Shown piece after piece: positions 36,648 through 48,638 of a DNA stretch of 64,000 nucleotides (within the stretch, counting starts at the first letter, position 1; every line of letters starts with the position of its first letter). A program made the position numbers and the translations under genes. This DNA is from Caldicellulosiruptor diazotrophicus (GTDB lineage Bacteria; Bacillota; Thermoanaerobacteria; Caldicellulosiruptorales; Caldicellulosiruptoraceae), in assembly GCF_017347585.1 (NCBI RefSeq), contig NZ_AP024480.1, positions 1,820,001 to 1,884,000 of the forward strand, written 5' to 3'. The notes under the pieces are model-generated. The model had not been told where the DNA came from. It worked only from the letters and a program-made list of their open reading frames with translations, and did no database searches.

Positions 36648-36675
36648 ATTTTAGCACATTTTTTTCTTTTTTCAA
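36648..36675 (-). promoter_or_regulatory. Promoter of the M-box transcript
   Basis: Minus-strand TTGAAA (36670-36675), 16-nt spacer, TAAAAT (36648-36653), just upstream of the aptamer. Confidence 0.65.
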
Positions 36676-36726
36676 GCCTTTATCGTCAAAAATTATATAT
36701 TTTTCGGGTTATTTTTTAAAATTTCT

Positions 36727-38217
36727 TCAATTATCTCTTATTTTCTCTAATATAAAATCAAACATCTTATCTTTTTCTATCACATCAGGATGTAAAATCG
36801 GTTTTGCAAGAAGGCTTTTAATCCCCTCCGGAATGTCGACACCTGTCTTTGCATACAAAACATCTACAGCTTCAAACGGGTCAATATTATTATATTCACC
36901 ATCAAACAAAGCGTTCAAAACATCTTTTGCAAACTTGTAAGGATTTGCGGTTTGAAGTACAACTGTTTTTGTATTATCAAATGTCTGCTTCTGGTACTTT
37001 CTGTAAACATCAAACCCAACAGCAGAATGCGGATCAACAAGATAGCCATACTTGTGGTAAATGCTCTTTATACTATTTCTTGTCTGGTCATCTGTGGAAA
37101 AATCACCCCAGAAACTTTCCTGAATCTCTTTTAAAATTTCTTCTTCAACTTTGAAATACCCCTCAGCTTTCAAATCTAACATGTACTTTTTAACTTTTTT
37201 TGAATCTTTTGTTACCAAATATAATAACCTCTCCAAATTACTTGCAACAAGAATATCCATTGAAGGTGAAATTGTTTTGTAAAACTCTCTTCTTCTATCA
37301 TATAAGCCTGTCCTGATAAAATCAGCAACTACACTGTTTATATTAGAAGCAACAATAAGCTTATTTATAGGAATTCCCATGATTTTTGCAATAAAACCTG
37401 CCAATATATTGCCAAAATTACCTGTCGGAACAACAAAGTTTATTTTTTCACCTTCGCGAATATCACCATTCTTAAAAAGTACAAGATAGCTCCAAATATA
37501 GTATACAATCTGTGGCAATAATCTACCAAAATTTATTGAGTTTGCGGAGGTAAAGAAAAACCCAAGATTTTCGATTGTGTCTATGCATTTTTTGCTTGTG
37601 AAAATCTCTTTCACTCCTGATTGGGCATCATCAAAATTGCCTCTTATCCCAGCAACAAAAGTGTTTCTGCCTTCCTGGGTTGTCATCTGCCTTTTTTGAA
37701 CATCAGATACACCCTCAGATGGATAAAACACGACTATTTTTGTTCTATCAACATCCTTAAAACCTTCTAAGGCAGCCTTGCCAGTATCGCCTGATGTTGC
37801 AACAAGTATGAGTGCCTGTTTGTAAAAAGTTGGCATTGATTTTAACAAAAGATGAGGAAGCACCTGCAATGCAACATCTTTAAAAGCGTATGTCGGACCA
37901 TGCCAAAGTTCAAGCGCAAAAAGGCGGCTGTCAAGCTTTTTTACAACAACAACATCTTTTGCATCAAACTTTCCACGGCTGTATGACTTGTCAATGCAAT
38001 CAGCAACTTCTTCATTCGTAAAATCAGTAAGGTAGAGCTCAAATATATATTTTGCAAGATTTGCATAAGATTCTATATTTTTTATCTTACTCAAATCAAT
38101 ATGAGGAATGAAAACAGGGGTGTAAAGCCCCCCATCCTCAGCTATTCCCCTGTAAATAGCCTCTTTTGCCTTTACCTCTTTATCTCCTCTTGTACTTATA
38201 TATTGCATTAATTTCAC
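36727..38217 (-). CDS. thrC: Threonine synthase
   Basis: PLP enzyme that converts O-phosphohomoserine to threonine. The 496-residue protein is of the long class (as in E. coli and yeast) with the N-terminal STRG motif, the PLP lysine in PTYAFKDVALQ near 115, the SGDTGKA phosphate loop near 146 and PTGNFGNILA near 265. GAGGTG precedes the ATG. It is 9 nt behind rex in the same direction. Confidence 0.96.
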   Translation of the reverse strand: MKLMQYISTRGDKEVKAKEAIYRGIAEDGGLYTPVFIPHIDLSKIKNIESYANLAKYIFELYLTDFTNEEVADCIDKSYSRGKFDAKDVVVVKKLDSRLFALELWHGPTYAFKDVALQVLPHLLLKSMPTFYKQALILVATSGDTGKAALEGFKDVDRTKIVVFYPSEGVSDVQKRQMTTQEGRNTFVAGIRGNFDDAQSGVKEIFTSKKCIDTIENLGFFFTSANSINFGRLLPQIVYYIWSYLVLFKNGDIREGEKINFVVPTGNFGNILAGFIAKIMGIPINKLIVASNINSVVADFIRTGLYDRRREFYKTISPSMDILVASNLERLLYLVTKDSKKVKKYMLDLKAEGYFKVEEEILKEIQESFWGDFSTDDQTRNSIKSIYHKYGYLVDPHSAVGFDVYRKYQKQTFDNTKTVVLQTANPYKFAKDVLNALFDGEYNNIDPFEAVDVLYAKTGVDIPEGIKSLLAKPILHPDVIEKDKMFDFILEKIRDN

Positions 38218-38225
38218 CTCAAGCC

Positions 38226-38879
38226 TTACTTTATTCTCTCTTTTTCAAGAAGTTTTTCATTTAGCTTGTACGACAAGACCATCAGACTGTCAATCAGATG
38301 CACATTCTCAACAACCACATCACCTTTTACTTCAATCTCTTTTGCAGTAAAATTCCAAATACCCTTTATTCCACCTTCAACCATTATATCTGCAACCTCT
38401 TGCGCAACATCTGCTGGTACACATAAAACACCTATATCAACATCGTTCTTCTTTATAAAATCTTTAAGCCTGTCAATATGTTCAATCTTTATATCACGTA
38501 TAGTTTTACCCACCTTTTGAGGGTCAATGTCAAAAAGTCCAATGAGTCTAAACCCTTTTTTATAGAAGTTAGCATAGTTTGCCAGTGCTTGCCCCAAGTT
38601 ACCTACTCCCACAATGACCATTTTAAAATTCCTGTCAAGTCCCAAAATTTTTACAAGATTCTCATAAAGAACCTGTGTGCTGTAACCATATCCTTGCTGA
38701 CCAAACCCGCCAAAATTGTTAAAATCCTGCCTTACCTGAGAAGCAGTATAACCCATTCTCTGGCTCAGCTCTGACGAGGATATTCTCATTACATCATGGT
38801 TTAAGAGATCTTCAACATACCGAAGATACCTTGGTAGTCTTCTTATAACTGCAAGTGAGATGTTCTTTTTTTTGAACAA
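38226..38879 (-). CDS. rex: Redox-sensing transcriptional repressor Rex
   Basis: Rex senses the NADH/NAD+ ratio and represses fermentation and hydrogen genes. The 217-residue protein has a winged helix-turn-helix (about 1-80, RMGYTASQVRQDFNNFG) and a Rossmann domain with VGVGNLGQALANY near 90. The C-terminal swapped helix is present. TTG start with GGGGGAG. In a fermentative thermophile it would be a key redox regulator. It sits upstream of thrC. Confidence 0.96.
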   Translation of the reverse strand: MFKKKNISLAVIRRLPRYLRYVEDLLNHDVMRISSSELSQRMGYTASQVRQDFNNFGGFGQQGYGYSTQVLYENLVKILGLDRNFKMVIVGVGNLGQALANYANFYKKGFRLIGLFDIDPQKVGKTIRDIKIEHIDRLKDFIKKNDVDIGVLCVPADVAQEVADIMVEGGIKGIWNFTAKEIEVKGDVVVENVHLIDSLMVLSYKLNEKLLEKERIK

Positions 38880-38936
38880 TTTTTCTCCCCCTTACCTTCT
38901 TTTGATATTTTTTTGACATACTTATTCTAAATTAAA

Positions 38937-38962
38937 AGCCTGTTTCAATTTTAAAACAGGCT
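38937..38962 (-). terminator. Terminator of the S1-domain gene
   Basis: Stem AGCCTGTTT/AAACAGGCT with TTTAATTT on the minus strand, two bases past the stop. Confidence 0.75.
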
Positions 38963-38963
38963 G

Positions 38964-39326
38964 TTATCTTCTTTTTCCGTCAAATCTTTTGTTATACTCA
39001 CTGAGCTTTTGATTACTTTCTTTTAAAAACCTTGAAAGTTTCTCTTCAAAATCATCTTTAGATCTTTTTTTCCCACTTTCTCTTTTCATTGTTTCCTTAG
39101 CTTTTTTTATCGATAGGCCAATTTTACCATCTTGTTTGATATTAATAACCTTTACTTTAACTATTTGATTTTCTTTTAAATATTTTCTTATATCCTCAAC
39201 ATATTCTTCTGCAACTTCTGAAATATGGACAAGCCCAACTTTGCCTCCTGGTAATTCAACAAATGCCCCAAACTCTCTTATACCTTTTACAACACCTTCT
39301 AATATTTGACCTCTTTTTATAGACAC
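38964..39326 (-). CDS. S1-domain RNA-binding protein (YabR/YugI type)
   Basis: A 120-residue protein: one S1 domain (about 1-75, GxVxGIREFGAFVELPGGKVGLVHISE) and a basic, Lys/Arg/Ser-rich tail. Small S1 proteins of this kind (YabR in Bacillus) associate with ribosomes or RNA. Its position just behind the ftsB-like gene matches the yabP-yabQ-divIC-yabR order in Bacillus, which supports YabR. GTG start with GGAGG. Confidence 0.88.
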   Translation of the reverse strand: MSIKRGQILEGVVKGIREFGAFVELPGGKVGLVHISEVAEEYVEDIRKYLKENQIVKVKVINIKQDGKIGLSIKKAKETMKRESGKKRSKDDFEEKLSRFLKESNQKLSEYNKRFDGKRR

Positions 39327-39339
39327 AAAATTGCCTCCT

Positions 39340-39642
39340 CTACTCCTTCTTCTTTTTGTTCTTATCTATGAACACAATTTCATCCTTACCCACAAGCCCA
39401 AGCTTTTCCCTCGCCACTTGCTGAATGTAGTCTTTTGTACCAACATACTGCGCAAGCCTTTTTAGATATTCATTTTCCTTTTTGATTTTTTCTATCTGGA
39501 CAATGACTTCCCGCTGCTGAGCCTTTACCTGTCTTAAAATCATTTGCTGCTTAAAAATTGTAGTAGCAGAATATACAAAAAAGGCTATTATAAATACAAG
39601 CACAAAAACTCTCTTTAAAACTTTAAATATTCTTTTCATGGC
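39340..39642 (-). CDS. FtsB/DivIC-type septum formation initiator
   Basis: A 100-residue protein with a basic start, one membrane helix (about 9-29) and an outer coiled coil (about 33-65), ending with the REKLGLVGKDEIVFI element typical of DivIC/FtsB. It works in the division complex at the septum. ATG at 39642 follows GGAAG; the earlier reading from 39690 has no site. It lies in the conserved yabP-yabQ-divIC-yabR order. Confidence 0.88.
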   Translation of the reverse strand, partial: AMKRIFKVLKRVFVLVFIIAFFVYSATTIFKQQMILRQVKAQQREVIVQIEKIKKENEYLKRLAQYVGTKDYIQQVAREKLGLVGKDEIVFIDKNKKKKE

Positions 39643-39693
39643 TTGTCTTCCTTTTCGGAAACTCTCAAAAGTGTAGTTATATTCTATCACAAT

Positions 39694-40014
39694 TCATTTC
39701 TTATTAAAAGATAAAACTTTGTTCACCTTTTTTAAAAATTCTTTATAGAGTGGCGAAATGGTATTTTTATAAACATAAATACCGCAAGCTATTGCCAAAA
39801 AAGTGTACCATTTGAGTGTATAAAAATTTATAAACATAAGACCTACTATCAATACTGCAGTGGATAAAACTGATGATATAAAAAACAGAATCTCTTTTGT
39901 TCGGCGCTTCAAAATTCTCTTGAAAAAGAATGAATCAAATACAATTCCTACAGCAAATCCAAGGAAAAAACAACTTGTAAAATCTGAAATTTGATCAAAT
40001 ACGCTTGCCGGCAA
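39694..40014 (-). CDS. yabQ: Spore cortex biosynthesis protein YabQ
   Basis: A 106-residue membrane protein with about three helices. The first carries the FFLGFAVGIVFDSFF pattern of YabQ, a spore-membrane protein needed for cortex assembly. I place the start at the TTG at 40014, 9 nt after GAGAGG and just past the yabP stop. The longer frame (ATG 40080) overlaps yabP by 53 nt and adds an unrelated basic stretch. Confidence 0.8.
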   Translation of the reverse strand: MPASVFDQISDFTSCFFLGFAVGIVFDSFFFKRILKRRTKEILFFISSVLSTAVLIVGLMFINFYTLKWYTFLAIACGIYVYKNTISPLYKEFLKKVNKVLSFNKK

Positions 40015-40027
40015 TTCTTTTCGCCTC

Positions 40028-40309
40028 TCATTTAAAAAGTCGTGATAGCAACCCTTTTTTAGAACTTTCGCCATACTCAAGTGAATAAATCTGTCCTTCT
40101 ATGAATACCTCACCTGTCTCTGTGTTTATTTTATTTATTCTAAGGTCAAACCCTTTTATTACAAGCAATTCATCATTGACAATAAGTATGATATTGTTTT
40201 CATCAAAGCTCTCAACATCATCAACACCATTTATCGTGATCTTTTCCCTGTTTTCGATAAGCACATTATGAATTTTAGATTTTAGATTTTTTCTTTCATC
40301 CATTACCAT
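40028..40309 (-). CDS. yabP: Sporulation protein YabP
   Basis: A 93-residue protein matching YabP/YqfC: ENREKITINGVDDVESFDENNI near 18-40 and the end GEVFIEGQIYSLEYGE. YabP is a mother-cell protein required for cortex formation. AAAGGATG precedes the ATG. It is directly followed by yabQ. Confidence 0.93.
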   Translation of the reverse strand: MVMDERKNLKSKIHNVLIENREKITINGVDDVESFDENNIILIVNDELLVIKGFDLRINKINTETGEVFIEGQIYSLEYGESSKKGLLSRLFK

Positions 40310-40396
40310 GTGGCATCCTTTAAAAATACTTTCAATGTTACATAATAACTATATTCCCTTTGACCTAAAATTATGTCAAAACATCACCTGAAAGCT

Positions 40397-40639
40397 TTAC
40401 TCAATCACTTCATACATGGAATTTGCTAAATTTTTTTGAACCTTCTCATCAACGCTTGCTACTTTGCATTTAAAAACCCTATCACCAAAGTGTACCTCAA
40501 TGATATCACCAACTTTGATATCAGTCGATGGTTTTGCTACTCTTCCGTTCACAAATACTCTTCCTGCTTCACATGCTTGCTGAGCCAAAGTCCTTCTTTT
40601 GATAATTCTCGACACTTTCAGATATTTATCTATTCGCAT
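40397..40639 (-). CDS. S4-domain RNA-binding protein (RqcP/YabO)
   Basis: An 80-residue single S4 domain protein (MRIDKYLKVSRIIKRRTLAQQACEAG start, VKVGDIIEVHFG later). In Bacillus the YabO homologue RqcP works with RqcH on stalled 50S subunits to add alanine tails. Position between hup and yabP matches Bacillus. Confidence 0.93.
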   Translation of the reverse strand: MRIDKYLKVSRIIKRRTLAQQACEAGRVFVNGRVAKPSTDIKVGDIIEVHFGDRVFKCKVASVDEKVQKNLANSMYEVIE

Positions 40640-40701
40640 TTTTAAAACTCCCCACCTTTTTTGAACCTTTTCGAAAAACCAAAAAGTAGTGAAAAATTTA
40701 T

Positions 40702-40727
40702 GGCTGCAGCTAAAACTGGCTGCAGCC
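40702..40727 (-). terminator. Terminator after hup
   Basis: Stem GGCTGCAG/CTGCAGCC with an ATAAATTTTTC tail on the minus strand. Confidence 0.7.
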
Positions 40728-40785
40728 GAATTAATACCAAAAACTTTATACCCCTCTTTTTTGAAAATTCTATCTTGACCAAAAA

Positions 40786-41061
40786 CTATTTTGCAACAGC
40801 ATCTTTCAACATTTTACCTGCTTTGAACACAGGGACCTTTGTTGCTGGAATCTTTATCTCTTCTTGAGTTTGAGGATTTCTACCAACTCTTTCCGCTCTC
40901 TCTCTTACCTCAAATGAACCAAAACCAACAAGCTGAACCTTTTCCCCCTTAGAGAGTGCTTCTGTTACAGCATCTACAAACGCATTTAGTGCCTTCTCAG
41001 CATCCTTCTTTGTAAGACCACTCTTCTCTGCCATTGCCGAAATCAAATCTGTTTTGTTCAT
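40786..41061 (-). CDS. hup: HU-family DNA-binding protein
   Basis: A 91-residue histone-like protein, with the typical [22 protein letters not shown] start and the [21 protein letters not shown] core of the DNA-binding arm. Bends and compacts DNA as a dimer. It has its own promoter and a terminator behind it. Confidence 0.97.
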   Translation of the reverse strand: MNKTDLISAMAEKSGLTKKDAEKALNAFVDAVTEALSKGEKVQLVGFGSFEVRERAERVGRNPQTQEEIKIPATKVPVFKAGKMLKDAVAK

Positions 41062-41114
41062 TTTTTCTTACCTCCTCGCGTATTTTGTGATATTCTAAAT
41101 ATTTCTATTCTATA

Positions 41115-41142
41115 TTTATATCAAAAATCCTTCTTTTTTCAA
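41115..41142 (-). promoter_or_regulatory. Promoter of hup
   Basis: Minus-strand TTGAAA (41137-41142), 16-nt spacer, TATAAA (41115-41120). Confidence 0.6.
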
Positions 41143-41149
41143 GCCTTTT

Positions 41150-41920
41150 CTAAACTTTTTTTGCCTCTTCCCAAAATTTGTCCATATCTTCAAGGGATAT
41201 TTCATCCAATTTTTTGCCTTGTTTGGAAACACTTTCTTCTATATATGAAAATCTGGTTATAAATTTCTTAACTGTTCTGTGCAAGGCTTCTTCAGGGTCA
41301 ACATCAAAAAACCTTGCAATATTTACAACTGCAAAAAGAATATCGCCAATTTCTTCTTCTATTTTCTCTTTTTCATCATTTTTTGACAAACACTCTTTAA
41401 GTTCTTCAATCTCTTCATATAGCTTATTTAAAGCTCCCTCATAACTTCCCCAATCAAAACCTACCTTGGCTGCTTTTTCTTGAACTTTAAAACTTCTCAT
41501 AAGAGCTGGAAGATGTTTCGGTATTCTTTTCATACTATCTGTAATAGTTTCAATTTCTTTTTCATTGTTTTTAATCTTATCCCAGTTCTGAAGAACCTCT
41601 TCAGCGGTTGAAAAGTTGTCGCTACCAAATACATGTGTATGCCTTCTCTTCATCTTCTGACAGATATCATAAACAACCTCGTAGATATCAAATCTACCAT
41701 TTTCCTGAGCAATTTTGGCATGAAATACTACCTGCAAAAGCAGGTCACCAAGTTCCTCTTTGAGTTTTTCAAAGTCTTTTTCATCTATAGCTTCAATAAC
41801 TTCATATGTCTCTTCAATAAGGTACTTTTTAAGACTTTCATGTGTCTGTTGTCTATCCCATGGGCATTTGTTTCTTAGTATATCCATAATTTCCACAAGT
41901 TTGTCAAAACTTGCTCTCAT
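41150..41920 (-). CDS. mazG: Nucleoside triphosphate pyrophosphohydrolase MazG
   Basis: Cleaves NTPs or dNTPs to monophosphate and pyrophosphate, a housecleaning and stringent-response enzyme. The 256-residue protein has two MazG folds. The first has the LRNKCPWDRQQTHESL start, EETYEVIEAID and EELGDLLLQVVFHA (Mg2+-binding Glu/Asp). The second has EELKE...EEIGDILFAVVNIAR near 190-210. ATG at 41920 lies 8 nt after GGAGAG. Confidence 0.95.
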   Translation of the reverse strand: MRASFDKLVEIMDILRNKCPWDRQQTHESLKKYLIEETYEVIEAIDEKDFEKLKEELGDLLLQVVFHAKIAQENGRFDIYEVVYDICQKMKRRHTHVFGSDNFSTAEEVLQNWDKIKNNEKEIETITDSMKRIPKHLPALMRSFKVQEKAAKVGFDWGSYEGALNKLYEEIEELKECLSKNDEKEKIEEEIGDILFAVVNIARFFDVDPEEALHRTVKKFITRFSYIEESVSKQGKKLDEISLEDMDKFWEEAKKV

Positions 41921-41953
41921 CTTTTGATCTCTCCTGCACAAAATTTTTATAAG

Positions 41954-42238
41954 CTATATTATACCACTATTTTTAGAAAGAAGCTGTGATTTTTTGATAA
42001 GATGCTTTCTCTTAGTTGCAAGTCCTCCCCTTATATGTCTTTCTTGCTTATTTCTTTCCAATATAGCTCTTACCTGTCTGTAAAGTCCTTTGTCGATGTA
42101 CAAAAGCCTTTCTGTAAGGTCATTATGAATTGTAGACTTTGACACACCCAAAATCCTTGCAACCTTTCTCACAGTTGCATTGTACTTAATCATTATTTCT
42201 GCTGCCAATATTACTCTTTTTTCAATATCCTTTTTCAA
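41954..42238 (-). CDS. spoIIID: Sporulation transcription factor SpoIIID
   Basis: A 94-residue DNA-binding protein with the helix-turn-helix TVRKVARILGVSKSTIHNDL near 22-41, essentially the SpoIIID signature. In the mother cell it turns sigma-E genes on or off. Its presence supports a spore-forming organism. 33 nt before mazG. Confidence 0.96.
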   Translation of the reverse strand: MKKDIEKRVILAAEIMIKYNATVRKVARILGVSKSTIHNDLTERLLYIDKGLYRQVRAILERNKQERHIRGGLATKRKHLIKKSQLLSKNSGII

Positions 42239-42406
42239 TCTCTTGTCCTCCAGAACATTTCTCTTATTTAGGATTATATGCTACACAACAGAGAAGCTTT
42301 CCCTACAAAAGAGTAATAGTCAAGTTTTTGTCAAACTTTATGTTTGAATTTTTATAGCTTTTTTGATACTATATATTAAAATCTGTGTTAACATAGGTGA
42401 TGTAAA

Positions 42407-44640
<2,234 letters not shown>

Positions 44641-44667
44641 AAATTTTTGAATTTATATCAAATACAA

Positions 44668-44706
44668 TAAAGGCTGCCTCTTTTATCTTGAGAAGGCAGC
44701 CTTTAT
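44668..44706. terminator. Bidirectional terminator between nfnB and glnA
   Basis: Stem TAAAGGCTGCCT / AGGCAGCCTTTA with T-rich flanks on both sides; the two genes converge here. Confidence 0.85.
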
Positions 44707-44711
44707 TATTA

Positions 44712-46049
44712 TTAGTACTTTGTGAGATATGAGTCAATCTCCCATTGATGTACTTTTGTTCTGTAATCATCCCATTCAAGTTTCTTTGCTTCTAAGTACT
44801 TTTCAAAGATATGATCTCCAAGTGTCTCTCTCATAAGAGCACTGTTTTCAAATTCCTTTATAGCTTCTTCTAAGCTTCCCGGCAAACTTCCAATTCCGCG
44901 TTTTGCTCTTTCTTCTTCGCTCATTATGAAGATGTTTTCTTCAACTGGTTCTGGTGGCTCAATCTTGTTCTTAATGCCATCAAGTCCAGCCGCTAAAACA
45001 GCTGCAAATGCCAAATATGGATTTGCTGATGGGTCAGGATTTCTTAGCTCAACCCTTGTTGCCTGGCCTCTTTTAGCTGGAACTCTTATAAGCGGGCTTC
45101 TGTTTCTTGGTGACCATGCAATGTAAACTGGTGCTTCATACCCTGGCACAAGTCTCTTATATGAATTTACAAGTGGGTTTGTAACAAGCGCAAACTCTCT
45201 TGCATGCTTCATAAGACCACCAATAAAGTAATATGCTTCTTTTGAAAGTTGAAGCTTATCATTTGGGTCTAAAAATGCATTCTTCCCATCAGATACCCTT
45301 GCAAGAGACATATTTGTATGCATACCAGAACCATTGATACCAAATATTGGCTTTGGCATAAATGTCGCATGTAGACCATGTCTTTGTGCAATTGTCTTTA
45401 CAACAAGCTTGAATGTCACAACATTGTCAGCTGTATAAAGTGCATCGTCATATTTAAAGTCAATCTCATGCTGGCCAGGCGCAACCTCATGGTGAGATGC
45501 CTCTATCTCAAATCCCATCTCTTCTAAGGTCAATACCATGTCTCTTCTTGCATCCTCACCCAAATCAACAGGACCCAAATCAAAATATCCGCCTTGGTCA
45601 TGTGTATGCAAAGTTGGGTTACCATTCTCATCTGTGAGGAACAAGAAAAATTCTATCTCTGGTCCAACAAAAAACTTAAATCCCATCTCCTCAGCTTTTT
45701 TGAGCATTTTCTTTAGCACACCGCGTGGGCACCCAGGGAAAGGTGTTCCATCTGGAAGATAAACATCGCAAATTAACCTTGCTACTTTGTTTGGTGACGG
45801 TCTCCATGGAAAGATTGTGAATGTGTTAAGGTCTGGTCTTAAATACATGTCTGATTCTTGAATTCTCACAAACCCTTCGATTGAAGAACCATCAAACATA
45901 ACTTCATTGTTCAACACTGCTTCAAGCTGCTCAACAGGGACAGCAACATTCTTTAAAATTCCGAAAATGTCCACAAACTGAAGCCTTATAAATTTTACAT
46001 CCTGCTCCTTGCATATGCGAATAATGTCTTCCTTGGTGTAATTCTTCAT
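44712..46049 (-). CDS. glnA: Glutamine synthetase, type I
   Basis: Makes glutamine from glutamate and ammonia with ATP. The 445-residue protein is the short GlnA of Firmicutes (GSI-alpha). Visible: [19 protein letters not shown] near 55, the EIEFFLF metal ligand near 132, GQHEIDFKY, the [10 protein letters not shown] near 245, and [26 protein letters not shown] near 330-350. There is no adenylylation-type insertion. ATG at 46049 follows GGAGGGG by 9 nt. A hairpin just upstream separates it from ftsH. Confidence 0.97.
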   Translation of the reverse strand: MKNYTKEDIIRICKEQDVKFIRLQFVDIFGILKNVAVPVEQLEAVLNNEVMFDGSSIEGFVRIQESDMYLRPDLNTFTIFPWRPSPNKVARLICDVYLPDGTPFPGCPRGVLKKMLKKAEEMGFKFFVGPEIEFFLFLTDENGNPTLHTHDQGGYFDLGPVDLGEDARRDMVLTLEEMGFEIEASHHEVAPGQHEIDFKYDDALYTADNVVTFKLVVKTIAQRHGLHATFMPKPIFGINGSGMHTNMSLARVSDGKNAFLDPNDKLQLSKEAYYFIGGLMKHAREFALVTNPLVNSYKRLVPGYEAPVYIAWSPRNRSPLIRVPAKRGQATRVELRNPDPSANPYLAFAAVLAAGLDGIKNKIEPPEPVEENIFIMSEEERAKRGIGSLPGSLEEAIKEFENSALMRETLGDHIFEKYLEAKKLEWDDYRTKVHQWEIDSYLTKY

Positions 46050-46092
46050 TACCAAATTCCCCTCCATTTAAAGATTTTTGATACATAAACAA

Positions 46093-46139
46093 AAAGGACA
46101 AAGACGCCCACTTTAAATTTCAGGACGCCTTTGTCCTTT
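46093..46139 (-). terminator. Terminator/attenuator between ftsH and glnA
   Basis: Long stem AAAGGACAAAGGCGTCC / GGGCGTCTTTGTCCTTT with a TTTTTGTTT tail on the minus strand. It ends ftsH transcription. Only about 40 nt remain before the glnA start, so glnA needs read-through or a promoter inside this sequence. Confidence 0.8.
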
Positions 46140-46201
46140 CATTTCTATTATACTATATTTCTCGAAAAAATGCAACTACATTTTTATAATCTTTCACATC
46201 A

Positions 46202-48052
46202 TTAAATCATCTGTGGCTGAGCGTCCTCAAAAACAAGTTTTCTGAATTCCTCACCTGTAAGTTTTTCTTTTTCCAAAAGTGCGTTTGCTACTTTATGAAG
46301 CTTATCAATGTTTTGTTTTAGTATGTCTTCAGCCTTTTTATAGGCTTCTTCAATAATACTTTTTATTTCCCTGTCTATTTCAGCAGCAACCTCCTCAGAG
46401 TAGTTTCTTGCAAGCGCAAGGTCCCTTCCCAAGAACACTTCTTCTTGCTCTGTTCCAAAAGTCATAGGACCAAGCTTATCAGACATTCCATATTTTGTTA
46501 CCATGTCCCTTGCAATCTTGGTAGCTCTTTTTATATCAGATGCTGCACCTGTTGATACATCTTCCAAAACAAGCTTTTCAGCAACTCTTCCACCAAGAAG
46601 TGTTACAATTTCTCTCATCATATCAGATTTTGACGCATAGAACTTATCTTCCTTTGGAAGATACATAGTGTATCCGCCAGCATATCCTCTTGGTATAATT
46701 GAAACCTCATGAACAGGTTCTGAATCTGGAATCATTGTACGAACAATTGCATGACCTGCTTCATGGTATGCTGTAAGCTTTTTTTCTTTTTCAGTGTAAA
46801 CCCTGCTTCTTTTTTCAGGTCCCATCAACACTTTTGCCACAGCTTCCTGAACCTCTTCCATGTTAATCTGTCTTTTACCCTTCCTTGCTGCCAAAAGTGC
46901 AGCCTCATTTAAAAGATTTTCAAGGTCAGCACCAGTAAATCCAGCAGTTATTTTTGCTATTTGAGAAAGGTCAACATCCTCACCAAGAGGCTTGTTTCGT
47001 GCATGAACTTTTAAAATCTCCTCTCTTGCCTTTGCATCAGGAACATTTACAACAATCTGCCTGTCAAATCTACCAGGTCGCAAAAGTGCAGGGTCCAATA
47101 TATCAGGTCTGTTTGTTGCTGCCATTACAATTATTCCTTCGTTTGTGCCAAATCCATCCATTTCAACTAGAAGTTGGTTTAATGTTTGCTCCCTTTCATC
47201 ATGTCCTCCGCCAAGCCCTGCACCCCTGTGTCTTCCAACTGCGTCTATCTCGTCTATAAACACAACACACGGAGCATTTCTCTTTGCCTGGTCAAATAAA
47301 TCTCTTACTCTCGCTGCACCAACACCAACAAACATCTCAACAAAGTCAGACCCAGATATGCTAAAGAAGGGCACTCCTGCCTCGCCTGCAACTGCTTTTG
47401 CTAAAAGTGTTTTACCAGTTCCAGGTGGTCCAACAAGCAAAATACCTTTTGGAATTCTTGCACCAAGTTCAATATACTTCCTCGGATTTTTGAGAAAGTC
47501 AATAACCTCTTTGAGCTCTTCTTTTTCTTCATCTGCCCCCGCAACATCTGCAAAAGTGACTTTCTTTTTGAGGTCTTGAATTGTCTTTGCTCGAGATTTT
47601 GTAAACGACATTATCTTGCTACCGCCGCCCTGGGTCTGCTGCAGCATGAATATCCAAACAAAAATCATTAGCCCTGCAAAAATTAACATTGGCAAAAAGG
47701 TCGAAAGCCACCATGGAACCTGCGGAGGTTCTTTTGTCACTATTTGAATCTTTTTTGCCTGGATTGCTGGCTGTATCTGGTCTAAAAATTTGTCTGGAGA
47801 CGGAACAAAAACATTGTCAAACTTGGTACCATCAGCATATTGCCCAGACACATTATTGTAACTTAAAACAATTCTTGTCACCTTACCATCGTTTATATCG
47901 TTTATAAGTTCTGAATAAATTACCTCCCTTCTTTCGCTCAAATTTGAGAAAAGCTGATTGTACGAAAGCCCTCCACTTAAAATATCTACAAGTAACAGAA
48001 TGATAAGAGCTATTAGGATATAAATTGTTGCTGTTTTAAATAGGTTCCTCAA
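46202..48052 (-). CDS. ftsH: ATP-dependent zinc metalloprotease FtsH
   Basis: A 616-residue membrane-anchored AAA+ protease that degrades misfolded membrane proteins. Two membrane helices (about 7-25 and 115-136) flank a small outer domain. Walker A GPPGTGKT lies near 209, Walker B VVFIDEID near 268, the SRH RPGRFDR near 328, and the zinc site HEAGH near 430. Complete in length. In Bacillus, tilS-hpt-ftsH is the same order. Confidence 0.98.
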   Translation of the reverse strand: MRNLFKTATIYILIALIILLLVDILSGGLSYNQLFSNLSERREVIYSELINDINDGKVTRIVLSYNNVSGQYADGTKFDNVFVPSPDKFLDQIQPAIQAKKIQIVTKEPPQVPWWLSTFLPMLIFAGLMIFVWIFMLQQTQGGGSKIMSFTKSRAKTIQDLKKKVTFADVAGADEEKEELKEVIDFLKNPRKYIELGARIPKGILLVGPPGTGKTLLAKAVAGEAGVPFFSISGSDFVEMFVGVGAARVRDLFDQAKRNAPCVVFIDEIDAVGRHRGAGLGGGHDEREQTLNQLLVEMDGFGTNEGIIVMAATNRPDILDPALLRPGRFDRQIVVNVPDAKAREEILKVHARNKPLGEDVDLSQIAKITAGFTGADLENLLNEAALLAARKGKRQINMEEVQEAVAKVLMGPEKRSRVYTEKEKKLTAYHEAGHAIVRTMIPDSEPVHEVSIIPRGYAGGYTMYLPKEDKFYASKSDMMREIVTLLGGRVAEKLVLEDVSTGAASDIKRATKIARDMVTKYGMSDKLGPMTFGTEQEEVFLGRDLALARNYSEEVAAEIDREIKSIIEEAYKKAEDILKQNIDKLHKVANALLEKEKLTGEEFRKLVFEDAQPQMI

Positions 48053-48098
48053 TTGTAAATAGGCACTCCCTTCAAATATTGTTAAATTGAATTTCTTT

Positions 48099-48638
48099 CT
48101 ATTCTAAAACACCTATATAAGGCAGGTTCCTGTAAAGACCTGCATAATCAAGTCCATAACCAATCACAAATTTGTCTGGTATCTCAAACCCTTTGTAATG
48201 TATTTCTACATCCACCTTACGTCTACTGGGTTTATCAAGCATAGTACAAATTTTTAGGCTCCTTGGCCTTCTTCCTTTTAAATATTCGGTTATATACCTT
48301 AAAGTTAAACCTGTATCAACAATATCCTCAACAAGTAAAACATCTTTGTCTTCTATGCTTGTATCAAGGTCCTTTAGTATTCTTACAATTCCCGATGAAG
48401 ATGTTGAGTTACCATAACTTGACACAGCCATAAACTCTATCTTAACAGGAATAGTTATCTGCCTTAAAAGGTCTGCCATAAAAATTACTCCGCCTTTTAA
48501 GATACAAACCATTAAAAAATCGCTACTTTCTTTATAATCTTCAGAAATTTTTTGTCCAAGCTCTTTTACCCTTTGTTTTATCTGCTCTTCTGTTATCAAA
48601 ATTTCTTTAACCTTAAGTGGTAAATCTTTCACTGTCAT
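48099..48638 (-). CDS. hpt: Hypoxanthine phosphoribosyltransferase
   Basis: Purine salvage: hypoxanthine or guanine plus PRPP to nucleotide. The 179-residue protein has the [12 protein letters not shown] start of the core, the PRPP loop [16 protein letters not shown] near 100-115, and the base-binding end ([21 protein letters not shown]). ATG overlaps the tilS stop (ATGA). Confidence 0.97.
   Translation of the reverse strand: MTVKDLPLKVKEILITEEQIKQRVKELGQKISEDYKESSDFLMVCILKGGVIFMADLLRQITIPVKIEFMAVSSYGNSTSSSGIVRILKDLDTSIEDKDVLLVEDIVDTGLTLRYITEYLKGRRPRSLKICTMLDKPSRRKVDVEIHYKGFEIPDKFVIGYGLDYAGLYRNLPYIGVLE

Noticed and set aside
47145-47579. Plus-strand reading of 144 codons within ftsH
   Set aside because: Antisense shadow of the strongly conserved FtsH AAA domain.
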